Under the pieces are notes generated by a model. That model was not told the origin of the DNA. It worked only from the letters and a program-made list of their open reading frames with translations, and searched no databases. DNA of 64,000 bases from Orientia tsutsugamushi (GTDB lineage Bacteria; Pseudomonadota; Alphaproteobacteria; Rickettsiales; Rickettsiaceae). The stretch spans positions 2,046,001 through 2,110,000 of the forward strand of contig NZ_LS398548.1 of NCBI RefSeq assembly GCF_900327275.1. Direction: 5' to 3'. Shown piece after piece: positions 1 through 9,824 of this stretch (positions are counted from its first letter, which is position 1; every line of letters begins with the position of its first letter). The translations under genes were made by a program, and so were the position numbers.

Positions 1-260
1 AAAATATTGTGTCATTATTGCTACTGTTATTTTTAATAATATTACAACTATTAGTTAAAAAAATCGAATACTACAGGACACATTTTTCATCTCCAAAAAT
101 ACAGGTATAGTAGGTGTTTTAGAAAAAAACTTTTTTACAAATTACCCTAAAATTTTTATGCAAAAGGTCGAAAATAGGTTGAAAAATTTTTTATGCCAAA
201 CCTACTATATAAATCTTCATACTGATACTATCTGCCTTAGAGGACCAATGTTACATATTG
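1..260 (-). pseudogene. 5' end and upstream region of a replication-type repeat gene, cut by the window edge
   Basis: Read on the minus strand, positions 1-85 repeat the first codons of the winged-helix replication gene that starts at 15746, and 86-260 repeat its leader. This includes the GGAG ribosome site just before the start and the tandem AGGTTGA-like motifs near 165-185. The same block occurs at 12216-12890 (plus) and 15225-15905 (minus), so this is the third copy in the window. The start codon region reads TGTCC instead of CGTCC, a single substitution. The rest of the gene would lie to the left of the window, so its integrity cannot be judged. Confidence 0.8.
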
Positions 261-355
261 TCTTTCTTACTTTCATTTACCACTTCTATAATTATGAGAG
301 CAGCATAACATATTTCTTTTTTTATAGCTATTCCTGAACAAAAAAGTAGAATACA

Positions 356-2200
356 TTAATCATTCTCGTTATTACTTAAAGTTTTATTTTTACTACTTAA
401 AAAACTCTTTAATTTTTTTGATCTAACAGGGTGTTTAAGTTTTCTTAGAGCCTTAGCTTCAATTTGCCTAACTCTTTCTCTTGTTACTTTAAATTCGCCA
501 CCAACTTCTTCAAGTGTATAATCAGTAGGTAACCCAATGCCAAATCTTAGCCTTAATACTCTTTCTTCTCTAGCTGTAAGAGTTGATAGAGCGCGCGTAG
601 TAGTCTCACGTAAACTAAATTTGATAGCTTCTTCTATTGGTAATACAGCGTTTTTATCCTCAATGAAGTCTGATAAGCAACTTCCATCTTCTTCACCGAT
701 AGGGTTTTCTAAACTAACTGGCTCTTTAGCAATTCTCATTACTTTTTTAACCTTGTCTATTGGCATTGACAACTTCTCAGCAATTTCAGAGGCAGTAGGT
801 TCATAACCTAATTCGTTATGCATTTGCTTGCTAACTCTAACAATCTTGCTGATGGTATCAGCCATGTGAACTGGTATACGAATAGTTCGAGCTTGATCTG
901 CAACAGCGCGGCTAATTGATTGCCTAACCCACCAAGTAGCACAAGTGGAAAATTTATATCCAAGAAGATAATTGTATTTATCTACAGCCTTCATAAGCCC
1001 GATGTTACCTTCCTGAATTAAGTCTAAAAATGGTAATCCGCGATTAACATATGGTTTAGCAACATGTACTACCAAACGTGTATTAGATTCAACCATTTTC
1101 TTTTTTGCAACTCTAACTTTCCGTTCACCATTTTGAATAGCTTGAATAATTTCTTTAAACCTTTTTAAAGGTAATAACATTGCTTGTTCAATTTCGCTGA
1201 AATAATCAATGGTAGACTTAATAAGGTCTTTTTCCTTGCTTAAAAATTTATTCCACTCATCTTGATGTAATAACTTTACTTTCTGTAACCAATTACTACC
1301 GCTATTATATTGAAATAAGAAATCATGGCGACTTATTTTATATTTTTCCGCAGCTTTAAGCAAATTAATTTCTTTACTAATTATATCTTTATTAACGCTA
1401 TATAATTTGTTTAAAATATTTTTAATGGACTGCTTGTTAAAGTGAATATTACTAACTGCTGCAATTAGTTCTTTTGATAACTCAGTAAATTTTTTACTTT
1501 CCTGATAATTACAGCTAGATTTATGCAATTTAAAATCATGAGCTGCAACTTCAAAAAGCTGAGTTGCTAAGTCAGAAACAACTTGCATCTTATCAAGAAT
1601 TTTAGGCAAAATTTCTGATTCTACCTTGGTTAAAGGTTCATTTTGCAATTCTTCACAATCACCATCAGAATCATAATCCTGTTGGTTATCATCTTCAGGC
1701 TGATCATAAATGTTACTTTCTAGCTCAATAAGATTCCTTACTAATATTCTACTATGAACTAAGTCTTCATACCACTGTATTAAGAGTTTCATAACATATG
1801 GAAGATGGCAAATGAAGTGTATCACTGTTTTTTTTCCTTCTTCCATTTGCTTAGCAAGTTCAATTTCTCCTTCTCTCGAAAGTAAAGTGGTATTGCTCAT
1901 GTCTTTTAGATATGCTCTAACAATATCAGTAGAGTATATATTATCATCTAAATCTTCTTCAAATTCTCCTTCAGTAGCATTAGAAGCTAATGCTACTTCT
2001 TCTTCGATTTTATCAGGACATACACCCAATTTAGTATAATCAAAATCTTTATCTAAGTTAATGTCAGAATCCGAAATTTTAGATGATAATTTTTCTGACT
2101 CATCAACGAAATTGCTAGCTAACTCTTCTACATTTGTATTTTTTTTAGTTTTTTTATTGCAGATAATAATTTTATTATTTTTATTACGCAGACTTGCCAT
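356..2200 (-). CDS. rpoD: RNA polymerase primary sigma factor (sigma-70)
   Basis: Housekeeping sigma factor that directs RNA polymerase to -35/-10 promoters. The 614-residue protein has region 1.2 near residue 90, a long acidic non-conserved insertion (about 130-330), region 2 with RLVVHVAKPYVNRG and the KFSTCATWWVRQSISRA DNA-melting segment, region 3, and region 4 ending in the helix-turn-helix VTRERVRQIEAKALRKLKHP near 572-591. The length is usual for alphaproteobacterial RpoD. It overlaps the 3' end of dnaG by 17 bases, so the two are very likely cotranscribed and translationally coupled, as in the classic macromolecular-synthesis operon. The extreme N-terminus is rich in Lys/Asn, matching the AT bias. 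Confidence 0.97.
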   Translation of the reverse strand: MASLRNKNNKIIICNKKTKKNTNVEELASNFVDESEKLSSKISDSDINLDKDFDYTKLGVCPDKIEEEVALASNATEGEFEEDLDDNIYSTDIVRAYLKDMSNTTLLSREGEIELAKQMEEGKKTVIHFICHLPYVMKLLIQWYEDLVHSRILVRNLIELESNIYDQPEDDNQQDYDSDGDCEELQNEPLTKVESEILPKILDKMQVVSDLATQLFEVAAHDFKLHKSSCNYQESKKFTELSKELIAAVSNIHFNKQSIKNILNKLYSVNKDIISKEINLLKAAEKYKISRHDFLFQYNSGSNWLQKVKLLHQDEWNKFLSKEKDLIKSTIDYFSEIEQAMLLPLKRFKEIIQAIQNGERKVRVAKKKMVESNTRLVVHVAKPYVNRGLPFLDLIQEGNIGLMKAVDKYNYLLGYKFSTCATWWVRQSISRAVADQARTIRIPVHMADTISKIVRVSKQMHNELGYEPTASEIAEKLSMPIDKVKKVMRIAKEPVSLENPIGEEDGSCLSDFIEDKNAVLPIEEAIKFSLRETTTRALSTLTAREERVLRLRFGIGLPTDYTLEEVGGEFKVTRERVRQIEAKALRKLKHPVRSKKLKSFLSSKNKTLSNNEND

Positions 2201-3959
2201 GTTCTTCTTGTTCTAAGTGTAAAGCTTCATTTAAAAGGTCAATTTCATGTTCAATTTTAAAAATTTCTTGCTGATACATACTTGCATTGTCAACACTATT
2301 TTGACAATCTATGGTTAAACTATTAACATATTCTTCTTTTATAAGTAGAACTTGATACTTTTTATAAAATAAACTCCATAATAACTTTGCGCCGTATTTT
2401 TTATTTATTGTTAGCGACATACGACACACTGTTTCAGGTAATTTAAGTATAGATTCAGTAATGTCAGTTTTTATCGAATCCAGTAGACTGAAGTTATTAC
2501 CTGATATGCTATCTATCAACCATTTTCTAGCATTATATGCTTCTTTATTACAAAATTCAAGATTAACAAAATTTTCTGCAATTACATCATCTTTTAGCAA
2601 CTCTGGAAAGTGTGCTATTAGTGATAATAACAGGTACTCTAGGTATTCTTTGCTAGTTGGAATGTTCAGATTTAATTTTTGTTTGTCAAAATATGAGTTA
2701 TTGTTATTAAACCTATTTAATTGCCAATATTTTTGTTTAAAATATGTTTGATAGTTTTTTATTAATATCCAATCTTTGATTTCTTTAATATAATTATTAA
2801 TTTTTTTCTCTAACTGAGCTTTAGATTCTGCTGTAGAAAATACTTTACCATTTGTTTCTAAACGCCATAAAGTTTCTGAAACTGCTAGCCTTGTATCTAT
2901 AAGTTTTTGAAACTGCGTAATTCCATGCTGTTTTAATAGTTGATCTGGATCTAATCCATCTGGTAACATGATAAAACTCATACTTTGAGAACAACTAATA
3001 TGTGGTAAAACTTTTATAACAGCCCTCTGCATAGCTCTGTTGCCAGCTTGATCTCCATCAAAGCATAAAATTATTTCATCGCAAATTTGCCATAATCTGT
3101 GTAAATGTTTTTCAGTTAGAGCTGTTCCTAAAGTCGCTACTGTTTCATAAATACCTTGAGATTGCAAAGCAATTAAGTCCATATATCCTTCTACAACTAT
3201 TGCTCTATTTTTAGAGTAAATATGACTAGTTGCAATATCTTCACCATATAATGCTTCATTTTTCTTAAATACAGCAGTTTCTGGAGAGTTAAGGTATTTT
3301 GGTTGGCTATTATTATTTATAACTCGGCCTCCAAATCCTATTGTTTTATTGGCTGCATTGATAATGGGAAACATAATACGATCCCTAAAAACTTCATAGC
3401 TTTGCCCATTATCATTTTTGGCTATTAAGCCAGACTTTACGATGAATGCTAAAGGAATTCCTCTCATTTCTAAAAATTCTTGTAATAAGTTTTTACCTGG
3501 AGCATAACCTATTTTATATTTTTCGATTTGGAGATCAGATAAGCCTCTGTCATATAAATATGACCTAATATCATTAGAAAGAGAAGCAATGAAAAAATTC
3601 TGCGCAAGCTCAAGTGTATTATGAATTATATCTATTTCTTCATATAATTTTTCTTGCTCTTTTGAAAATACTGGTATATCAATACCATTTTCTTGAGCTA
3701 GCCTTAGCGCTGATTCTCTATAAGATAGACCAGAAGTATCTGCCACAAATTTTATTACATCACCATGAGCAGAGCAGCCAAAACAATGATAAAATTTCTT
3801 GCGGTCGTTAACAGTAAATGATGGTGTTTTCTCAGAATGAAATGGACAAATTCCTACATATTCTCCTCCTCTTTTAATAAGAGTAACTTTTTGCTTAACA
3901 ATCGTAGAAACGTTGAGTATAGTTCTAATATTTTCATAAAAGAAATTAGTAGATCTCAT
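2184..3959 (-). CDS. dnaG: DNA primase
   Basis: Synthesises RNA primers for the replisome together with DnaB. The N-terminus holds the CHC2 zinc finger (CPFHSEKTPSF, then YHCFGCSAHGD), followed by the primase core (YLYDRGLS; FRDRIMFPI; GFGGR) and the TOPRIM domain (VVEGYMDLIAL, then CFDGDQAGNRA with the metal-binding acidic residues). The C-terminal DnaB-binding part is poorly conserved. An upstream in-frame start at 3971 would add four residues; the ATG at 3959 (MRSTNF) fits the family better. rpoD follows with an overlap of 17 bases. About 590 residues is the usual length. Confidence 0.96.
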   Translation of the reverse strand: MRSTNFFYENIRTILNVSTIVKQKVTLIKRGGEYVGICPFHSEKTPSFTVNDRKKFYHCFGCSAHGDVIKFVADTSGLSYRESALRLAQENGIDIPVFSKEQEKLYEEIDIIHNTLELAQNFFIASLSNDIRSYLYDRGLSDLQIEKYKIGYAPGKNLLQEFLEMRGIPLAFIVKSGLIAKNDNGQSYEVFRDRIMFPIINAANKTIGFGGRVINNNSQPKYLNSPETAVFKKNEALYGEDIATSHIYSKNRAIVVEGYMDLIALQSQGIYETVATLGTALTEKHLHRLWQICDEIILCFDGDQAGNRAMQRAVIKVLPHISCSQSMSFIMLPDGLDPDQLLKQHGITQFQKLIDTRLAVSETLWRLETNGKVFSTAESKAQLEKKINNYIKEIKDWILIKNYQTYFKQKYWQLNRFNNNNSYFDKQKLNLNIPTSKEYLEYLLLSLIAHFPELLKDDVIAENFVNLEFCNKEAYNARKWLIDSISGNNFSLLDSIKTDITESILKLPETVCRMSLTINKKYGAKLLWSLFYKKYQVLLIKEEYVNSLTIDCQNSVDNASMYQQEIFKIEHEIDLLNEALHLEQEEHGKSA

Positions 3960-3971
3960 TAGTATAACCAA

Positions 3972-4316
3972 TTAAAGTGATTGTTGTTAACTTTGCATAA
4001 CAAACTATCATATTTTCTATTGCCTTATAAAACAAGTGCAATTTTTTAGGTATTGTTGAATTAATAGTAACAAATCTGATATTAAAAGTTGCAATTAAGT
4101 TTAGTAATAAACTGTAATTATAGTATATCTTAACAGCAGTAAAATTTCAAAACCTAATCTTCAATTAGAGCATTGTAATAACTCGAGTTTGATATAGGAA
4201 ATATGTTGGACTATATGAAGAATAAGCATGACAACTATTTTTATATAGAGTAAAACACTTGCTGTATTGCTTGCTAAACAAGGTTTAGAGCTAATCACAA
4301 AAATTAGATCTAAACT
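3972..4316. other. Intergenic stretch with the left end of an IS982-type copy
   Basis: No gene is seen here. From about 4181 the sequence GAGTTTGATATAGGAAATAT resembles the end motif of IS982-type copies elsewhere in the window (33240, 56545, and inverted at 5385 and 33507). 4264-4316 (AAGGTTTAGAGCTAATCAC) is repeated at 59479-59520 inside another IS982 fragment. It is therefore the left part of an IS982 copy into which the IS5 at 4317 inserted. Confidence 0.6.
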
Positions 4317-5107
4317 AGACCTCTTTCGAAACTGGTTAAGGTAGATCAAAATTAGACCTCTTTCTCCTGCTAACCTACGACTATTCTTTTTATCATTTTT
4401 AGTTAAAGGATTTTTCTTGCTTTTTTTTTGGTAATTCAGAATTATTGTGAATTTTTTGTATACCTTGATATCCTGTATCAGTAATCACTTTAACCTTAGG
4501 ATTGATAAGAATTTTGGACTTCTTAAATAATCTAAAGTCATGTTTTTTACCGTTAGAAAAATCTGTACATATTACTTGGTGGGTTTTCTTGTCTGCCACT
4601 ATTTGAGTTTTTAGTGTATACCTTTTCTTCTTTCCTGAATAATAGAATTTTTGTTTTTTTAGGTCTTTCTATAGGACTCTCAGTAGCATCAATCAAGACT
4701 ACTAATTCATATTACTATTCATTAGAGCTTTACGACCTGGAAGAGCAAAGTTTGAGTGTTTAACTAGGGTGTCTTCTACCCCAATACATCTTTATATGCT
4801 GAACTTTCACTAATTCCATAGTTCTGGCTTATATGGAAATTAAGTAGGGTATTCTCTAAGGTATTCTAAGACCATCAGCAACTGTTCCTCCAAATTGAGC
4901 TTATTTTTACACTCACCTTTTGATTTCTTAAGACCGTCAGCTTTCCTTAAAATATCCAACATCTTTGAGAATGTTTACTTCCTTACTTATGTTAATCAAC
5001 GAAATTTTTCATCCTTTAACTCTTTAATCTGATCACATTTCATTATTACCTCAAATCAGATCTTTATAACACTATTCTACATCATTCTCTAGTTTCGAAA
5101 GAAGTTT
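4317..5107 (-). mobile_element. Decayed IS5-family element (ISL2-like group), transposase broken
   Basis: The left end is AGACCTCTTTCGAAACTGG and the right end TAGTTTCGAAAGAAGTTT, matching the complete IS5 copies at 34822 and 53930. On the minus strand pieces of both transposase frames survive, e.g. MADKKTHQVICTDFSNGKKH and ITDTGYQGIQKIH (second catalytic Asp), but frameshifts and stops interrupt both, and the C-terminal catalytic Glu block is deleted near 4350. At 791 bp it is about 116 bp shorter than the intact copies. It sits inside an IS982-type copy (flanks resume at 5108), so it is a secondary insertion. Confidence 0.9.
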
Positions 5108-5400
5108 AATGAAAGAAACAGTACTATGAAATCTCTACTTCTTATTCTTAACAAAAGGCATATTATAGAAACCATTAATTGTCAGTTGAAATATCTTTTC
5201 CATATTGATCACACTCGCTGTTGGGTTATTCCTTTTTTATTTAAATTTTTCTTTTTAACTCAACATTCTTTCTTTGTATACCCTTTTTATATACCTTTCA
5301 TTATCATATTCTAGCGTTGTTAAACTACATATATAGATATAGGCAAAAAATATAACACTTATTTTTATTAGGTTTTGCAATATTTCTTATATCAAACTCT
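5108..5400 (+). pseudogene. IS982-family transposase C-terminal fragment
   Basis: Reads LNKRHIIETINCQLKYLF then HIDHTR, the IS982 C-terminal signature (IE-x-LK-x-HTR). The same segment occurs at 59541-59620 and, more divergent, at 16180-16260. The tail after HTR has a frame disruption. The end motif TTTCTTATATCAAACTCTG at 5383-5401 is the inverted counterpart of the motif at 4181-4200, so 4181-5401 appears to be one IS982-type mini-copy split by the IS5 at 4317-5107. It runs up to the dprA stop. Confidence 0.7.
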
Positions 5401-6547
5401 GATTGTATAAAATAACAATTTTGTTACCTAAACAACGAGCAACTATGCCAGCTAATTCAAGTTCTAAGATGATGACATTAACTATATTCATTGGTAATTT
5501 AGTTTGGTTAACAATAACTTCTATGTCTAGTGGTACTGAAGATAATATATTTTTTACAATTGTTCGTTGATCATCAGTGATAGTAGTAGACTGATAGCTG
5601 CCATGGTCTTTATATTGTGTAAAATTTTCTTGATCGTAACAATTATTACTAGTATCAAGATTATATGTTGGAAGTTGTTCAATGATATCCTCAACTTGTT
5701 CTACTAAATAAGCTCCATTTTTAATCAACTGATTAGTGCCTTGATATCTTGGATCATATGGAAAACCTGGAACTGCAAATAGTTCTCTATTATATTCAAG
5801 TGTTAAACGAGCAGTGATAAGTGATCCAGATTTTAAATTTGCTTCTACAACTAAGGTTCCATATGATATTCCAGCAATAATTCTGTTACGTTGAGGAAAA
5901 TGTTTACTGATAGGAGGGCAATAAATTGGCAACTCAGCTAAAATAAGTCCTTCATTAGCAATTTTATGATATAAATTAATATTTTCTTGAGGGTAAATAT
6001 GATCAACTCCACCAGCTATTACAGCAATAGTACTAGGTAATGCTGATTGATGTGCTGCAGTATCTATTCCTCTAGCTAAGCCAGATACTATAACCATTTT
6101 GTTATCAACTAATTTTTTAACAATGTTTTTAGTAAAAGTTACTCCATTTAAAGAAGCGTTTCTAGATCCAACTACAGCAAGAATTTTATGATTGAGTAAC
6201 TTAATATCTCCTTTATAGGTAATGACTGGAGGAGGATCTGGAATATGTAATAATAGTTTTGAGTATTCAGAATGATGATGAGTAAGAAGAAAAGCATTGA
6301 ATTTTCTCAACGCTTCTATTTCTTGTAATGCTTCTGAGTTAGTGTAGATTTTTATTGGCTTTCGCTTTCCTCCTTTAAGAGAAAAATCTTCAACATTCTG
6401 TAAAGCTATTTTAGCGCTACCAAATAATCTAATTAGCTCAAAAAAAGTTTTAGGACCAACATTCTCACTTCTAGCTAAACGCAGGGTATAAATTGTTTCA
6501 TCATCATACTCAGTAGAACTATTATCACTAACTGGCACTTTTAGCAT
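5387..6547 (-). CDS. dprA: DNA-processing protein DprA/Smf
   Basis: Single-stranded-DNA-binding protein that loads RecA during natural transformation; in non-transformable lineages its role is less clear. The 386-residue protein has an N-terminal helical domain, then the DprA Rossmann-like core: VVGSRNASLNG, VSGLARGIDTAAH, AVIAGGVDHIYPQ, GTLVVEANLKSGSL, FAVPGFP. The C-terminus (about 320-386) has the winged-helix DML1-like fold common in the family. The 3' end overlaps IS982 end sequence at 5387-5400, so the last few codons may have been altered by that element. Upstream is the peroxiredoxin gene on the same strand, 40 bases away. Confidence 0.95.
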   Translation of the reverse strand: MLKVPVSDNSSTEYDDETIYTLRLARSENVGPKTFFELIRLFGSAKIALQNVEDFSLKGGKRKPIKIYTNSEALQEIEALRKFNAFLLTHHHSEYSKLLLHIPDPPPVITYKGDIKLLNHKILAVVGSRNASLNGVTFTKNIVKKLVDNKMVIVSGLARGIDTAAHQSALPSTIAVIAGGVDHIYPQENINLYHKIANEGLILAELPIYCPPISKHFPQRNRIIAGISYGTLVVEANLKSGSLITARLTLEYNRELFAVPGFPYDPRYQGTNQLIKNGAYLVEQVEDIIEQLPTYNLDTSNNCYDQENFTQYKDHGSYQSTTITDDQRTIVKNILSSVPLDIEVIVNQTKLPMNIVNVIILELELAGIVARCLGNKIVILYNQSLI

Positions 6548-6587
6548 ACAGTCTGTAGCAATTTATAAACTGCAAAGGAACTTAAAA

Positions 6588-7190
6588 TTACAACTTCTCA
6601 GCATTTGATGTTAGGTAGTGACATACACCATCTGATGTTGCTTCCATTCCTTCAGTTCCTGGAGTCCAACCAGCTGGGCATACATCACCGTACTTTTTAT
6701 GAAAATCTATTGCATCAATTATTCTTAAACTTTCTTCAACATTTCGTCCTATACTTAAATCATTAATAGTAACATGGCGTAGTACAAACTCTTGATCAAT
6801 AATAAATGTTGCTCGAACAGCTACTCCATCCTGGTTGAGCACATTATACGTCTTGGAAATATCTTTATTTATGTCTGACACTAATGGAAATTGTATGTCA
6901 CCTATTCCTCCCTTATTATAAGGAGTAAGTTTCCAAGCCTTATGGCAAAAATGTGAGTCTACACTAATTCCAATCACTTCGGTATTTCTTTTTAAGAACT
7001 CACCATATCTATTATTAAAAGCAATAATTTCCGTTGGACAAACAAAAGTAAAGTTTAAAGGATAAAAAAATAAAACTGCCTTTCTACCGTTCAGTTCATG
7101 TTTTAAGTTAAATTTTTCATTAATATTGTTCTTTGGCAAAACTGCTGGAGCTGTAAAATCACAAGCTGACTTACCTACAAAAATTTCCAT
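6588..7190 (-). CDS. Typical 2-Cys peroxiredoxin (AhpC/Tsa type)
   Basis: Reduces hydrogen peroxide and organic peroxides, protecting an intracellular bacterium from host oxidants. The peroxidatic cysteine lies in FTFVCPTEI (Cys51) and the resolving cysteine in GDVCPAGW (Cys171). The 200-residue length matches the AhpC/Prx1 subfamily, and the C-terminal helix with DGVCHYL is intact. No AhpF is nearby, so the reductant is probably thioredoxin (inference). It lies 40 bp upstream of dprA on the same strand and may be cotranscribed with it. Confidence 0.95.
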   Translation of the reverse strand: MEIFVGKSACDFTAPAVLPKNNINEKFNLKHELNGRKAVLFFYPLNFTFVCPTEIIAFNNRYGEFLKRNTEVIGISVDSHFCHKAWKLTPYNKGGIGDIQFPLVSDINKDISKTYNVLNQDGVAVRATFIIDQEFVLRHVTINDLSIGRNVEESLRIIDAIDFHKKYGDVCPAGWTPGTEGMEATSDGVCHYLTSNAEKL

Positions 7191-7521
7191 AGCTACTACT
7201 CTCTAACTAAATAAATTATTTGAATAAATTATACTAATAAAATATATCCATGTACCCATAATATTCTAAATTAAAAATACTGCAACTAGAATCTAACAGC
7301 AATATACCTTGTATGATAAAAATAAGTGAAATTGCAATAAAATAAAAGATTATAGCAATAGCACAAAAGAAAGCTAGTATACAGTAGCGTTCCTAAGGCT
7401 AATAGCCTGTTCTATAGATAAGTAACTAGCTTTTTTAATTAAAAACCGGACGGTATTCTTAGGCAAAAAGCCTGTATTTACAAGGTTGGTTTTGAGATAT
7501 TTAACATAAAATTTGGTGATT
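7191..7521. other. Leader and 5' end of the IS110 element
   Basis: No gene is apparent. 7380-7505 contains short inverted motifs (CTAAGGCTAATAGCCTG and TTAGGCAAAAAGCCTG) upstream of the IS110 transposase, probably the element's end and promoter region. IS110 elements usually lack clear terminal inverted repeats, so the left boundary cannot be fixed. Confidence 0.4.
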
Positions 7522-8484
7522 ATGAATAGTATAATTGTAGGAATTGATATTTCTAAAGAGACATTTGATGCAGCTGTGTTAATTAATAATAAAGTGCAAA
7601 CAAGAAAATTTAATAATAGTTCTGAAGGGTTTAACAAATTAGTAACATGGTTAAAAAGCAGAGGAACTGGACATATTTGTATGGAAGCAACAGGTATCTA
7701 CTGGAAAAATTTAGCTAAATATCTGTACGATTATGGTTATAAAGTAAGCGTAGTAAATCCTGCCCGTATTAAAGGTTTTGCAATGAGTAAACTTAGTCGT
7801 ACAAAAACAGATAAAGCAGACAGTGTATTAATAGCAGATTTTTGCAAAGCAATGAAACCGGAAGCATGGTATCCACAGCCTCTTTATATTCAAGAACTAC
7901 AGCAGCTAGTTAATCGCCTGAATGTTTTAATTAAGCATAAAACACAAGAAACAAATAGATTAGAAGGAGCTTCTAAAGCAATTGCTAATAATATTCAAAT
8001 GCATATTGAATTTCTTGAAACACAAATTAAAGAAATTGAACAACTAATCAATGACCATATTAAAAATAACACAGATCTTCACAATAAGGCTATGTTACTT
8101 GAGTCAATACCAGGCATAGGAGCAAAAACACAGGCTGTAGTTCTTGCTTTTTTAGCAGATATTGAGAAATTTAGTTCTGCTAAACAAGTTGTAGCTTTTG
8201 TAGGTCTTAATCCTAAGCATCGTCAATCTGGCAGTTCCGTGCGGGGTGCTAGTAGAATCTCTAGAACTGGTAATTCAGATCTACGTAAGTCTTTTTATAT
8301 GCCTGCTATGTCTGCCTTAAGACATAATTGTATTATCAAGCAATTTTCTCAACGTTTGTCTGATACTGGCAAACCCAAAATGCTTATCCTTATTGCCGCT
8401 ATGCGTAAGTTATTACATATCATTTATGGTGTTTTAAAGCATAATTCTCCTTTTAATCCTAATGTTTTAATCAATCAGAAATAA
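7522..8484 (+). CDS. IS110-family transposase, apparently intact
   Basis: DEDD-type transposase; IS110 elements move through circular intermediates guided by a bridge RNA encoded in their non-coding ends (known for the family). The N-terminal RuvC-like domain opens with IIVGIDISKETFD (first catalytic Asp), followed by ICMEATGIYWKNLA (Glu) and TDKADSVLIADF. The C-terminal transposase_20 domain has LLESIPGIGAKTQA and FVGLNPKHRQSG with the catalytic Ser region. The start was placed at ATG 7522 because the GTG and TTG codons upstream add nothing conserved. At 320 residues it is slightly short but complete. Fragments of the same element occur at 33130, 36131 and 43112. Confidence 0.93.
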   Translation: MNSIIVGIDISKETFDAAVLINNKVQTRKFNNSSEGFNKLVTWLKSRGTGHICMEATGIYWKNLAKYLYDYGYKVSVVNPARIKGFAMSKLSRTKTDKADSVLIADFCKAMKPEAWYPQPLYIQELQQLVNRLNVLIKHKTQETNRLEGASKAIANNIQMHIEFLETQIKEIEQLINDHIKNNTDLHNKAMLLESIPGIGAKTQAVVLAFLADIEKFSSAKQVVAFVGLNPKHRQSGSSVRGASRISRTGNSDLRKSFYMPAMSALRHNCIIKQFSQRLSDTGKPKMLILIAAMRKLLHIIYGVLKHNSPFNPNVLINQK

Positions 8485-8527
8485 TAATCTTATAAAAACT
8501 TACATCTTTTTTATAAAATTATTATTT
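8479..8527. repeat. Long inverted repeat at the IS110 3' end
   Basis: Two 19-base arms (8479-8497 and 8509-8527) pair with one mismatch around an 11-base loop, directly after the transposase stop codon. It may act as a terminator for the IS110 transcript or as part of the element end that encodes the bridge RNA. Confidence 0.6.
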
Positions 8528-8744
8528 CTTTTCTTGATTCTTATCACGGTATCTATTAAATTTGTCCAAGAAAAAAGAAATTGTAATAAGCTAAACTTAA
8601 GATATTAGTAAAAAAGTGATAAATTATTTTAAGATACCTAAACATGCGCCACTTACCATATAAGCAATATAGCATAAGTCAAAAAATATTTACATTAGAA
8701 AGGATATTAGTTTGAAAACGCAAAAATAGAATAAAATTGGAAGG

Positions 8745-8920
8745 CAAAGAATAGAAGATAAAATTGGAATTAAGTTTAGAGATAGAATAACTTGAAGAAG
8801 AAGCAATTATATTAACTAAGAAATTAATAGGAGCACGGTGTTTAGTATGCTCTAAATGTAGATGGTTTTTTTAATACACTAATACAGATTCAATTAAGGA
8901 AGGTCTATTTAATAAACCAG
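8745..8920 (-). pseudogene. IS982-family transposase C-terminal remnant
   Basis: On the minus strand this reads GSLIESVL, a short gap, LHLEHTKHRAPINFL, and YSISKLNSNF, matching the better preserved fragment at 16180-16330 (IESVFNVLKK, LDHTRH, YSISKLNP). Stops and indels interrupt it. 8485-8744 between it and the IS110 end holds nothing I can identify. The IS982 end motif AGAGTTTGATATTTCGATAT lies at 8919-8940. Confidence 0.65.
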
Positions 8921-8982
8921 AGTTTGATATTTCGATATAAGGAGATAGATTAGAGTATATTTGGAATAAGGATTACAATAAT

Positions 8983-9125
8983 AGATCTCTTTCGAAACTG
9001 GTTAAGGCAGTTCAAAATTATAAATGCCAGAGATCAAATTAAATCTAAGACCGAATCTTTTACGTCTATTTCGATATTTATCAGCAATAATTTTGAACTA
9101 CCTTAACCAGTTTCGAAAGAGGTCT
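8983..9125. mobile_element. IS5-derived MITE, 143 bp, copy 1
   Basis: Starts AGATCTCTTTCGAAACTGG and ends with its inverse, with about 38-bp terminal inverted repeats. The interior is the last part of the IS5 transposase gene (the RNRRKR-to-stop region). It is flanked on both sides by AAT, a 3-bp target duplication of the ANT form. Three other copies of exactly 143 bp lie at 43536, 55600 and 57082. Confidence 0.92.
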
Positions 9126-9129
9126 AATA

Positions 9130-9320
9130 AATTAACAGAAGTATATGATAAAAGTAATATAAACAAAGAGAATTGTAAAAAAGATGTGAGGGAGTATAAA
9201 GATCTCAAGAAAAAAGGAGAACTGAATATGATCACTCTAGTAGAGAGTTTCTGCATAGTATATGATTTTTGCAAGTATTTTGAAGAAGGAATAAAAAAAT
9301 ATAACCACATACATAAATAT
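9130..9320 (+). pseudogene. IS982-family 5' end and transposase N-terminal remnant
   Basis: An ATG at 9229 opens MITLVESFCIVYDFCKYFEE, the typical IS982 transposase start. The 5' leader (9130-9228) and this peptide recur at 35800-35990. The frame is lost after about 30 residues. Confidence 0.6.
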
Positions 9321-9440
9321 GAAAAGCGCTGTAGTACTTATTTAGCCTGTAATACAGCATGTTTTTTGCGCATCGAACTTGGATTATGCATAGCAAAAAT
9401 ACTACTTTTCAAACAGTACTTTGTGACACTTGGCATACTA

Positions 9441-9540
9441 TAGTCATTTACAATGAAGTTTGCGTATAAAATATCATATTGGTAAATCTTATGATGCTAT
9501 TGTCGCTTTTTCTATATGCAAACTTCACTGTAAATGACTA
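9441..9540. mobile_element. IS630-b-derived MITE, 100 bp, copy 1
   Basis: Begins TAGTCATTTACAATGAAGTT and ends with the inverted version, flanked by TA on both sides as expected for IS630/Tc1-type insertion. A full-length 100-bp copy in the opposite orientation lies at 59230-59329 and a 90-bp version at 58513-58602. 9541-9824 shows no gene. Confidence 0.85.
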
Positions 9541-9824
9541 TATACACCAAATTATACAATATTATTGACTTCTTAGGCAAATATTATTATGCCTATAATT
9601 AAAGCTAATAAAAACGTTATGCTCAGTACTTTATATGTATTATGTCACCATGTATTTCATATATACTTCATAATTTATGTCTAATTTATTTTTTTTTATA
9701 ACTTCGAGCTTAGAAAATCAGTTTCAAAATAAGTATAATAAGTTACTCAGTAACAATTCAAGCTATACAGTAATTAGTTTATTTGCTATACTTATAAAGT
9801 TTTAACGTTTCAGGATAAATAACA

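Noticed and set aside
9024-9443. A 139-codon plus frame
   Set aside because: It reads through the 143-bp MITE into an IS982 leader. Only the internal MITLVESFCIVYDF part corresponds to a real (broken) protein.
9441-9540. CRISPR-like repeat units (recurrent TAGTCATTTAC and TAGCTAAAC words)
   Set aside because: The copies are dispersed, paired as inverted ends and flanked by TA; no regular spacers, no cas genes in the window.
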